Positions 1 through 5,753 of a stretch of 37,633 nucleotides of DNA are shown one piece after another. A program made the position numbers and the translations under genes. Positions within the stretch are counted from its first letter, which is position 1. Every line of letters begins with the position of its first letter. The stretch spans positions 1 through 37,633 of the forward strand of contig NZ_JAQITC010000019.1 in assembly GCF_028618525.1 (NCBI RefSeq). Reading direction: 5' to 3'. The DNA comes from Bartonella sp. AU55XJBT. Its GTDB lineage: Bacteria; Pseudomonadota; Alphaproteobacteria; Rhizobiales; Rhizobiaceae. The notes beneath the pieces were generated by a model. That model did no database searches. It was not told where the DNA came from and saw nothing but the letters and a program-made list of their open reading frames with translations.

Positions 1-366
1 CCCAAAAGTTTTTTGGAGATTATAAAACATTGCAGGAGTCATATCTTCATATTCTCTCACTTTTTCTGCAAGAGCTGGAGCATCTCTCAAAAGCATTTGC
101 CAAAAAATAACAAGCGGCTTAAAAGCATCATAAGCATAAACCTTTGTTCCTCTTTTTGCTAAGGCTAATTCAATTGAACCTCCTCCTACAAAAGGAGAAC
201 ATAGAGTTTTTTGTTTCCTTATGTAGTTATTAATAATCATAGGAACGGCACGACTCTTCCCTCCAGGATAACGAAGAGGTGATTTTACAATAGTTTTTTT
301 ATTAGAATTTTTCTTTTTTTTAAAAGAACTTGATACTAAATTTGTAAAAATCCTCTCACTATTCAT
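1..366 (-). CDS. DNA adenine methyltransferase, N-terminal part (cut by window edge)
   Basis: This is the N-terminal part (about 122 residues) of the D12-class adenine-N6 methyltransferase present whole at 30791-31630. It carries the PLRYPGGK motif (residues 31-38 of the 280-residue form) and the FVGGG SAM-binding motif. The start is taken as the ATG at 364-366 because the run of G that serves as ribosome binding site leaves no space before the GTG one codon upstream. See the complete copy for details. Confidence 0.9.
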   Translation of the reverse strand, partial: MNSERIFTNLVSSSFKKKKNSNKKTIVKSPLRYPGGKSRAVPMIINNYIRKQKTLCSPFVGGGSIELALAKRGTKVYAYDAFKPLVIFWQMLLRDAPALAEKVREYEDMTPAMFYNLQKTFG

Positions 367-391
367 CACCCCCCCTTATTGTTTAAGTTAG

Positions 392-419
392 ATACCTTAA
401 GGTATAATATTATACCTTA
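392..419. promoter_or_regulatory. Palindromic operator upstream of the methyltransferase
   Basis: Two overlapping palindromes lie here: ATACCTTAAGGTAT at 392-405 and a 22-bp perfect palindrome at 398-419 with core AAGGTATAATATTATACCTT. The same 20-bp core lies upstream of parA (30727-30758). TATAAT is embedded in the palindrome, so a bound protein would cover the promoter. The ribbon-helix-helix protein encoded after parA is the natural candidate ligand; that link is inference. Confidence 0.7.
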
Positions 420-447
420 TAGTATAATAAATTATTAAAATATATTT

Positions 448-956
448 TTATGCTTTTGGCATAGTGATAATTGGCTTAGTTTTTGTAGGGTTGATATTTT
501 TTCGTTCCATAAATAAACGTAAGGTGTTCACACTAACTCCTAATGTCTTAGCAATACGGTTTTGTGATAAACCAACATTATAAATGCTTGAATTTCATCA
601 ATGTGATTGTCCAGCTTTAATTGCGTAGCAGTACTTCCTTTTGGGCGTCCTAGTTTTATTCCTCGTTGACGTGCAACACTTAACGCTTCTTTTGTACGTG
701 TTTGAATTAAATGTTTCTCAATCTGTGCTACCATACCTAATACAGTTGCGATGATATCGCTTTGTAAACTACCGTCCATGATAAGATTTTGTTTCGTCAC
801 GTGAAAAATTAAACCACGTTCACTAGCGGCTTTAGAAAAAATGATCGTTTTTTCTGATAGAATATTACTCAGTATATTAAAAATATCATCATTTAAAACA
901 GAAAGATAAGCAATAAAATTAAATTTTAAAATATTGAGAACGCTGGTGAATAACAT
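448..956 (-). pseudogene. Serine recombinase remnant, N-terminally truncated and frameshifted
   Basis: The longest open frame (540-956) encodes the end of a serine-recombinase catalytic domain: a helix ending in RTKEALSVARQRGIKLGRPK, the usual E-helix to linker junction. The N-terminal half with the catalytic serine (Y-x-R-V-S-T) is missing. Near position 580 the frame shifts. In the next frame the sequence continues as a normal Hin-type helix-turn-helix (NVGLSQNRIAKTLGVSVNTL) to a TAA at 448-450. So the gene has two lesions and should be inactive. It lies just downstream of the TIR-like gene, with 19 bp between them. A complete, different resolvase exists at 19431-19994. Confidence 0.8.
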
Positions 957-975
957 TAAGATTGCATCAAAAACT

Positions 976-1431
976 TCAGTAGTTAACTGTATCTAAATTG
1001 AATCCGGCTGTATTTAATAGTTCAACAAGTTTTGGGATCGTCTCTTTTACGTGTTCATTAAAAGGAATGTAATTAATCCCTTCATAATCTAAAGGCACTT
1101 CAACATCTCGTTTTTTTAAAATAGCAATATTTCTGCAAGAAATTTTAGGAATTAACATACCCATTTTAAAAATAACATTTTGATTAGCGCGCGGTTTTGC
1201 GTCTTTTTTATCAGCAGATTTTTCATATCCAATCTCATCGGGAGTAAGTAGCACAATACCAAATTTTGGAGAATTAGTTTGCATACTAATTTCTTGTTTA
1301 AAATCCTCAATAGTAGTTAAATTATCACTACCAAATTTCAGAACGTATGGTTCCAATCCAAGCTTAAAAAGAACACGTTCAGTTTGTTCTAAAGTAGTAT
1401 GATCATTATATACAATAAAAATTTTTGGCAT
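976..1431 (-). CDS. TIR-like nucleotide-binding domain protein (PF10137 type), catalytic Glu replaced
   Basis: A 151-residue single-domain protein. The N-terminus MPKIFIVYND is a first beta strand and loop typical of TIR-like folds. The block FGIVLLTPDEIGY (residues 57-69) followed by PRANQNVIFKMGMLI (80-94) matches the predicted nucleotide-binding TIR-like family PF10137, whose enzymatic members cleave NAD+. In that family the motif is normally NVxFELG, with a glutamate that is the catalytic residue. Here the position is Lys89 (AAA, 1165-1167), one base change from GAA. Loss of NADase activity is therefore likely unless another acidic residue substitutes. A ribosome binding site (AGGGGA, 7 nt spacing) supports the ATG at 1431. 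A 49-aa gene lies 45 bp upstream and probably shares its transcript. A role in phage or plasmid defence, or as a regulatory binder, is inference. Confidence 0.8.
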   Translation of the reverse strand: MPKIFIVYNDHTTLEQTERVLFKLGLEPYVLKFGSDNLTTIEDFKQEISMQTNSPKFGIVLLTPDEIGYEKSADKKDAKPRANQNVIFKMGMLIPKISCRNIAILKKRDVEVPLDYEGINYIPFNEHVKETIPKLVELLNTAGFNLDTVNY

Positions 1432-1476
1432 TTTTATATCCCCTATAAAATATATGCATTTATCCCAGAGGGCTTA

Positions 1477-1626
1477 TTATTTTTTATCAACGAATAATTG
1501 CGATAAAAATTTCTCCCAATCTATATTTTCCTTTAATTTATCATTAGTCTCTTTATCAAATTTTATTTTTTTACCATTTACAGTAAAATAAAATTCAACA
1601 CTTTCGATATCATCATGATTGAGCAT
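1477..1626 (-). CDS. Small charged protein upstream of the TIR-like gene (49 aa)
   Basis: An open frame of 49 codons starts at ATG 1624-1626 with the ribosome binding site AGGTG six bases upstream, and stops at TAA 1477-1479. The product is rich in Asp, Glu and Lys and begins MLNHDDIESVEFYFTVNGKK, suggesting a small beta hairpin followed by an amphipathic helix. I recognise no family. Its spacing and direction suggest an operon with the TIR-like gene, so it could be a partner or immunity protein; that is speculation. Confidence 0.6.
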   Translation of the reverse strand: MLNHDDIESVEFYFTVNGKKIKFDKETNDKLKENIDWEKFLSQLFVDKK

Positions 1627-1719
1627 TACCAACACCTATAATTTTAATTATGTTCCATGTTTTATTGAGTTTAATGGAAATTTTAATACCTTTGTTTTTA
1701 CATTGCTCTCTGAAAGCAG

Positions 1720-1916
1720 GCGCCCCTATAAGCTCCCCTTCTAATCATGATTTCGGAGCCGCGTGAGAGGGACGAAACAAGCCGTTAGACGCCATGTAAT
1801 GATCTCCTTGACACTAAGAACCAAGACTTGTTAGTCCTCTTATTAAAAGCGGATCTGATGTCATGATTTTGGTGAGCGTACGGAGAATTTGAGAGGCGGA
1901 TAGCCTCTCATTAAAA
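1720..1916 (+). ncRNA. Degenerate copy of the Brt-like structured RNA
   Basis: This region is a clear relative of 28877-29100, sharing GCGCCC at its start, the block around TTTCGGAGCCGCGTGAG (1751-1767), and a terminal hairpin GAGAGGC-GGATA-GCCTCTC at 1891-1909. The outer stem GAGAGGGAC (1765-1773) with GTCCTCTT (1834-1841) survives. About 25 bases holding the left arm of the middle stem are missing, and the AACAAGCC/GACTTGTT stem has a mismatch. No XRE gene follows it. It is probably a decayed or orphan copy; strand is assigned by analogy with the better copy. Confidence 0.6.
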
Positions 1917-2054
1917 ATAATAATTAACTGAAAACATTTAATATTTTTCATGTTTCTTTAAAAAGTATAAAAAACTAATAAAATAATTGCTAAATAAAAA
2001 TATCTTGTATATATCTTTTTTTGGGGAGGAAGAGGTTCTACAAAATTATCCCCG

Positions 2055-2228
2055 CTAGGATAAGTTGATTATTTTATCTCTTTCTCCTTTTTTAAAGGCT
2101 TTATCAGGCGTTATTTCTAATAAGGTAGAAAGAACAGAAGATTCTGCTCCACTAATTAAATCAATATGAGATAATCGATAAGCCAGCTTGCTTAATTTAT
2201 TGCGGCTTACAGGTTTATATTCAACGTT
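2055..2228 (-). pseudogene. Possible gene remnant downstream of the RepC-like gene
   Basis: An open frame of 57 codons ends at TAG 2055-2057. It reads like ordinary protein (VSRNKLSKLAYRLSHIDLIS and onward) but has no ATG, GTG or TTG start before the in-frame TAA at 2229-2231. It begins just after the RepC-like stop, in another frame. It may be a scrap of a lost gene or of an ancestral longer initiator. I do not recognise the family. Bases 1917-2054 hold nothing I can identify. Confidence 0.3.
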
Positions 2229-2241
2229 TTAATAAAATTTT

Positions 2242-3579
2242 TTATGCAAATTTTGACATTGTTAGATTATTTAACGTTTTATTGAGTTCAAACTCAAACA
2301 AAGAGCTTTTTTCTTCGTTTAGCTTTATTTTCAGTTTTTTTTCTAAGTTTAAACTATTTATTTCTTCTTGATCAGTTTGTTTCAATAAAGCGAATAAAGA
2401 ACGCTCTAGATACAACTCTCCCTTTTTTTCTTTATCAATCATGCCGCGGAGATATCCTCCTGGTGATTTTACAAGTCCTCTAGCATATTTTTCAAAAATG
2501 ATGGCAATAGCCAGAGCCGTTTTTTTCAGTCCCATGATTTTTTTAGCTTGCTCAGCAGCATGTTCTGAAACTTTAATCATTCTGTACATAGGATACATAG
2601 AACGTATCAAATCGCTTTCTGTTTGGAGACTACATTCAGAAAACAAGGCGGCATTTGGCAATGCCTTTTCTAGCATCTCCGGCTTAATTTGAAGCAAAGT
2701 ACTACCTTTTGAAGGAAGTGGTGTTTCGGTTTTGCCTTTCTCTATATTTTCATAAGCCATTTCATCGTGACCGGGGGTCACATTAATGGTTTGAGTGTGT
2801 TCAGAGTTATCTGAGCACTCATTTTTGTTACAATTACAATTATAGTTAGGGGTTGTATTATGTAATTGCATAACATTTTTGTTGTTTGTGCATAACATTT
2901 TTGTAAAAAATAAACGCTCTAAGAGCCAATTAAAAAGCTTAATAGCTTTTTCCAATTTAAAGGTAGACGCTTTAAAAGGAGAACCAAGAACAGATTTAAC
3001 TTTATTCATACGATTTAAAAACATTGAAGCGATAGGTGTAAATTTTATTTCTTCAATACGAAGCCGTAATCGACGACAAATGCCACAAAAGGTTCTAACA
3101 GCCATATCATGATGTTTCTTTTCTTCTTTACTCTTTAAAATAGAGTGCTGAAGTTCATGGTAACGCGCGATTAAAATGCTAAGATCAATACCACAAGCAA
3201 TTGGTACATGATGAGCAGAACTAAAACCATAGCGTTTATAATTAGCAGAATCCCGCATCACAATAAGACCTTTATCAAAAAGGCGTGAAAGCAACCTACT
3301 TACGTGAACAGATGTACAACCAATTTCCAGACCAATTTGATGGTTGGTTTTAAAAACTATTGGAATTTTACCTTTTTCAAAATGCGTAACTGGTACAGTA
3401 TTCAAAAGTTTAGCTAATAAATGGGCTTCTGTTCCTTTGATAAGATCAGTTACTGGTAAGTCTTGTACAAGAAAAAGAAGTTGGCTTCTAGTAATGTGGC
3501 CAATATCGGTATTATCAGCAATTTTTATATATTCCCAGTGCTTTGAAGTTAATTTTCTACCAGATGTTTTATTAACCAT
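2242..3579 (-). CDS. repC: RepC-type plasmid replication initiator
   Basis: A 445-residue protein. Its N-terminal third is a double winged-helix region with the pattern seen in RepC initiators of alphaproteobacterial repABC plasmids: a conserved helix (HLLAKLLNTVP), then a recognition wing, then LFDKGLIVMRDSANYKRYGF (about residues 104-123), matching the RepC 'GLI..RDS.NgkRyg' signature, followed by GIDLS. The C-terminal half is charged and variable, and its end (IMGLKKTALAIAIIFEKYA, SPGGYLRGMI) also fits the RepC C-terminal domain. A GAGAGG ribosome binding site sits 11 nt before ATG 3579. No repA-repB operon is attached; the ParA at 30032 is of a different, short type. In this family the origin often lies inside the gene. 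Copy number is probably set by the antisense RNA over its leader (3682-3781). Confidence 0.85.
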   Translation of the reverse strand: MVNKTSGRKLTSKHWEYIKIADNTDIGHITRSQLLFLVQDLPVTDLIKGTEAHLLAKLLNTVPVTHFEKGKIPIVFKTNHQIGLEIGCTSVHVSRLLSRLFDKGLIVMRDSANYKRYGFSSAHHVPIACGIDLSILIARYHELQHSILKSKEEKKHHDMAVRTFCGICRRLRLRIEEIKFTPIASMFLNRMNKVKSVLGSPFKASTFKLEKAIKLFNWLLERLFFTKMLCTNNKNVMQLHNTTPNYNCNCNKNECSDNSEHTQTINVTPGHDEMAYENIEKGKTETPLPSKGSTLLQIKPEMLEKALPNAALFSECSLQTESDLIRSMYPMYRMIKVSEHAAEQAKKIMGLKKTALAIAIIFEKYARGLVKSPGGYLRGMIDKEKKGELYLERSLFALLKQTDQEEINSLNLEKKLKIKLNEEKSSLFEFELNKTLNNLTMSKFA

Positions 3580-3646
3580 AATTTTTAAAACCTCTCTATT
3601 GGAGGCAAAAAAATGCTAGAAATATCCCTTTTCTACAAAATTTCTC

Positions 3647-3675
3647 TTGCAGAATGCTTCACGATAAATTAAATT
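3647..3675 (+). promoter_or_regulatory. Possible promoter of the antisense RNA
   Basis: TTGCAG at 3647-3652 and TAAATT at 3670-3675 are separated by 17 bp. They could start a plus-strand transcript about 100 nt upstream of the terminator at 3744. The match to the consensus is only fair. Confidence 0.35.
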
Positions 3676-3681
3676 AGGAAT

Positions 3682-3781
3682 TACTTTATTGGATTTAATT
3701 CTTTTGAATTTAATTTACCGTATATGTGGTACGGGTATTTTAGAAACCCTTCTGTTAACGCAGTTGGGTTTTTATTTTTTT
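3682..3781 (+). ncRNA. Candidate antisense (ctRNA/incompatibility) RNA opposite the repC leader
   Basis: There is no coding gene on the plus strand here, yet a good plus-strand terminator ends at 3781, directly opposite the leader of the RepC-like gene (starts at 3579, minus). A stem CCGTA/TACGG (about 3718-3734) precedes the terminator. In repABC plasmids a short antisense RNA with a terminator hairpin lies in exactly this position and represses repC. The 5' end is estimated from a fair promoter match. Confidence 0.5.
3744..3781 (+). terminator. Rho-independent terminator, plus strand
   Basis: AAACCC (3744-3749) pairs with GGGTTT (3766-3771), with an inner CTG/CAG stem around TTAACG, and is followed by TTATTTTTTT. 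Read on the minus strand there is no U-run, so the terminator serves a plus-strand RNA. Confidence 0.7.
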
Positions 3782-3884
3782 GCCATTATATTTCCCTCTA
3801 TTTGAAACGACTCATAGATTTACATAATGAGTCAAGATGAAACTATATTCAAAAGAAAAATCTTTTCAATATAGTAAAGGAAAA

Positions 3885-4325
3885 TTAAGTCCCCATTTTC
3901 CCATTCTCTAATTCAACATTTTTTGTAAAAACAACTTTCCTATCTTTAAAAACAAGACTTGGATTAATAAAATACCAAGCTCTATGATTTTGTTTAGCAA
4001 TAATACCAGCTTTTTCTAATTCAGCTACACCACGAAAAAAGGTTGTTGGTGACAATGCTAACTTACTTTCTTGAGCTTCAAGAAATGTTTTTAAAATAGC
4101 CTTATCTAAAATCACAGTATTAGTGCGAATTAATCTGTTTTGAAGTATCCAAGCCAAAACTAAAAAAACTTTTATTCCTGCGGCTTTTAAATCAAAAATT
4201 AGCGCCATATTGACAAGAATCTGCTCTTCTGGATCCTTAATAGAAACCACAATATCATTAATGAAAGGACTCTGATCGTGCCTAACGGTTTGCTTTCTTT
4301 GTTTATCTGATATACTAACTGTCAT
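3885..4325 (-). CDS. RepL-like winged-helix protein (146 aa)
   Basis: The C-terminal 90 residues form a winged-helix: a helix IKVFLVLAWILQNRL, a turn with LALSPTTFFRGVAELEKAGII (about residues 92-112), and a wing ending WYFINPSLVFKDRKVVF. The 'Y.iNP.l.f' ending is characteristic of the RepL family of plasmid replication and maintenance proteins (PF05732). The N-terminal 30 residues are polar. It is transcribed divergently from the related protein at 4476-5060 across a 150-bp spacer, an arrangement suiting mutual regulation or a second replication module. No strong ribosome binding site precedes the ATG. A hairpin at 3843-3874 (arms CTATATT and AATATAG) lies after its stop. Confidence 0.6.
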   Translation of the reverse strand: MTVSISDKQRKQTVRHDQSPFINDIVVSIKDPEEQILVNMALIFDLKAAGIKVFLVLAWILQNRLIRTNTVILDKAILKTFLEAQESKLALSPTTFFRGVAELEKAGIIAKQNHRAWYFINPSLVFKDRKVVFTKNVELENGKMGT

Positions 4326-4475
4326 TTATGGTAATACAATTGCCATATTAAAATAATAAATCGAATCTCCAATAAGGATAATTTATATTCGCTCAAGTGT
4401 CAATATGACTTTTATTTTTGCGAAGAAAAACTTTCTTAAGTCGTAACAGGTGATAAAAATCAACGGACGATCAAA

Positions 4476-5060
4476 ATGGATAAAATAAACTTGCGAAAGC
4501 AAAAATATTCCCCGTATGAAAATCCTTTTCTTAAAAATTCTGAAATATTTGCTGATAAAAAAATTGTTAAAACGTGTATTATACAACAAAAGTTTATCAA
4601 TTCTGATACTGATAAAATAGAGGTTGTACCTATAATTCACGTCACAGAAAAAACAAATAAAGAAAATTTTATAGAAATATTTGCTGATGGCATTCAAGCA
4701 ATTTTTAATTTATCTCGTACAGGACATCGTGCTTTGATAATAGTTTTAGAAGAATATCAATCTAATAAATCAACAAACGAAGATCCCAGCAGCGTTACCT
4801 TAATTTGGTTTGATGGGGGTATAAATGGAAAAAAGCGCGATATGGTCGACAGAACTTTTCACAACGGTTTAAGAGAACTTATACAAAAAGGAATTTTGAA
4901 ACCAAAATTGCCTAATCAATACTGGGTGAATCCTATTCTGTTATTCAAAGAAGAAAAAGTTGCTTTTATGAAAGAATATCAAATAGAATCATCTTCTACC
5001 AAACCGGATATTTCATCCGTTGAACATCAAACAGATCTTGAAGACTTTATAACAAAATAA
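4476..5060 (+). CDS. RepL-like winged-helix protein (194 aa)
   Basis: A paralogue of the divergent 146-residue neighbour. Residues 70-170 carry helices (FADGIQAIFNLSRTGHRALI), the recognition region (MVDRTFHNGLRELIQKGIL) and the same wing ending QYWVNPILLFKEEKVAFMKE, matching WYFINPSLVFKDRKVVFTKN in the neighbour. The first 60 residues are a Lys-rich extension and the last 30 an acidic tail. The start lacks a clear Shine-Dalgarno. It probably binds plasmid DNA as an accessory initiator or copy-control regulator; which of RepC and the RepL-like pair drives replication cannot be told from sequence. Confidence 0.6.
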   Translation: MDKINLRKQKYSPYENPFLKNSEIFADKKIVKTCIIQQKFINSDTDKIEVVPIIHVTEKTNKENFIEIFADGIQAIFNLSRTGHRALIIVLEEYQSNKSTNEDPSSVTLIWFDGGINGKKRDMVDRTFHNGLRELIQKGILKPKLPNQYWVNPILLFKEEKVAFMKEYQIESSSTKPDISSVEHQTDLEDFITK

Positions 5061-5126
5061 CTTGTATCATTTATCGTACTGTGTATATTATGGAGCATCT
5101 TGATTTAAGCGCGTGAGGGGAAGATA

Positions 5127-5375
5127 ATGTCAAAATCACAAATAAGCAAAGAGGCGCTCGTCCTTTTGCTTTTATGGCTTCGTGGTCCTTTAAGATTGAT
5201 ACTAAGCCTTATAGTGATTATGGGCTTTTTTGGATTGTTTACAATTCCTATTATGATATTATCAATAGGTTGGTCAAAAGCACTAATCAACATTACAATT
5301 TGTTCGTTTATATTAGGTTTTGGCTCTTTCCTTCTAATTTTTTATTATGATAGACTTATAAGATATTTACAATAA
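5127..5375 (+). CDS. Small membrane protein, two transmembrane segments
   Basis: An 82-residue protein with a GAGGGG ribosome binding site six bases before the ATG. Residues 19-45 (LRGPLRLILSLIVIMGFFGLF and onward) and about 51-73 (ALINITICSFILGFGSFLLI) are hydrophobic helices, with basic residues at both ends, so both termini are probably cytoplasmic. It lies 66 bp after the 194-residue RepL-like gene and before the exclusion-like lipoprotein. I recognise no family. Surface exclusion or an inner-membrane conjugation accessory is possible from context only. Confidence 0.6.
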   Translation: MSKSQISKEALVLLLLWLRGPLRLILSLIVIMGFFGLFTIPIMILSIGWSKALINITICSFILGFGSFLLIFYYDRLIRYLQ

Positions 5376-5493
5376 ACTGTTCACGTATTTTCCCATTAAC
5401 AATACTAATAAAAAACAAAAGATCACGATAATTAAATCTGTATTCCGATATAATTGATGAGATTAATACATATAATTTTTAAAGAGGGAAAAA

Positions 5494-5658
5494 ATGAAAA
5501 AATTTATTTTAATATGCTTGGCTCTACTGACCATAGGATTGAATATTACAGGTTGTGGTAAAAGTGAAGAGGAAAAACGTAGAGCCCAACAAGAAGAACA
5601 AGCTAAAAAGTTTTTTGAAACAAAATCGCCAGATACAGATCGTGGACATGCATATTAA
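5494..5658 (+). CDS. Entry-exclusion-like lipoprotein (54 aa), TrbK-like
   Basis: The product starts MKKFILICLALLTIGLNITG followed by Cys21, a signal peptide with an I-T-G-C lipobox, so a lipoprotein is expected. The mature part is short and charged. An AGAGGG ribosome binding site precedes the ATG. Small lipoproteins next to trbJ and trbL are TrbK-type entry-exclusion proteins in IncP systems, where the order is trbJ-trbK-trbL. Here the gene is on the opposite strand, past the end of trbL. Its last 15 residues (FFETKSPDTDRGHAY) are identical to those of TrbJ, because 54 bp are duplicated in inverted orientation (5606-5659 and 7264-7317). The function is inferred from position and lipobox, not from strong similarity. 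Confidence 0.6.
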   Translation: MKKFILICLALLTIGLNITGCGKSEEEKRRAQQEEQAKKFFETKSPDTDRGHAY

Positions 5659-5659
5659 A
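5606..5659 (+). repeat. 54-bp perfect inverted repeat, arm 1 (3' end of the lipoprotein gene)
   Basis: This arm is identical to the reverse complement of 7264-7317 (3' end of trbJ), including the stop codon. The 1.6 kb between the arms contains all of trbL. Confidence 0.95.
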
Positions 5660-5699
5660 TAAATACCCCACGACAATAAAATGTGAGTTATCAATCTCT

Positions 5700-5753
5700 A
5701 ACTAAAGAAGCTACTATCTATTTATCAAAAATAAAACCATAGCTTCTTTAGTT
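5700..5753. terminator. Bidirectional terminator-like hairpin between convergent genes
   Basis: AACTAAAGAAGCTA (5700-5713) and TAGCTTCTTTAGTT (5740-5753) are perfectly complementary arms around a 26-nt loop. They lie between the lipoprotein gene (plus) and trbL (minus); the trbL stop codon (5748-5750) is inside the right arm. There is no long U-run on either side. Confidence 0.55.

Noticed and set aside
4383..4697. Minus-strand open frame of 104 codons
   Set aside because: It overlaps the RepL-like gene on the other strand; its Phe/Ile/Tyr-rich product is typical of antisense reading of AT-rich DNA.
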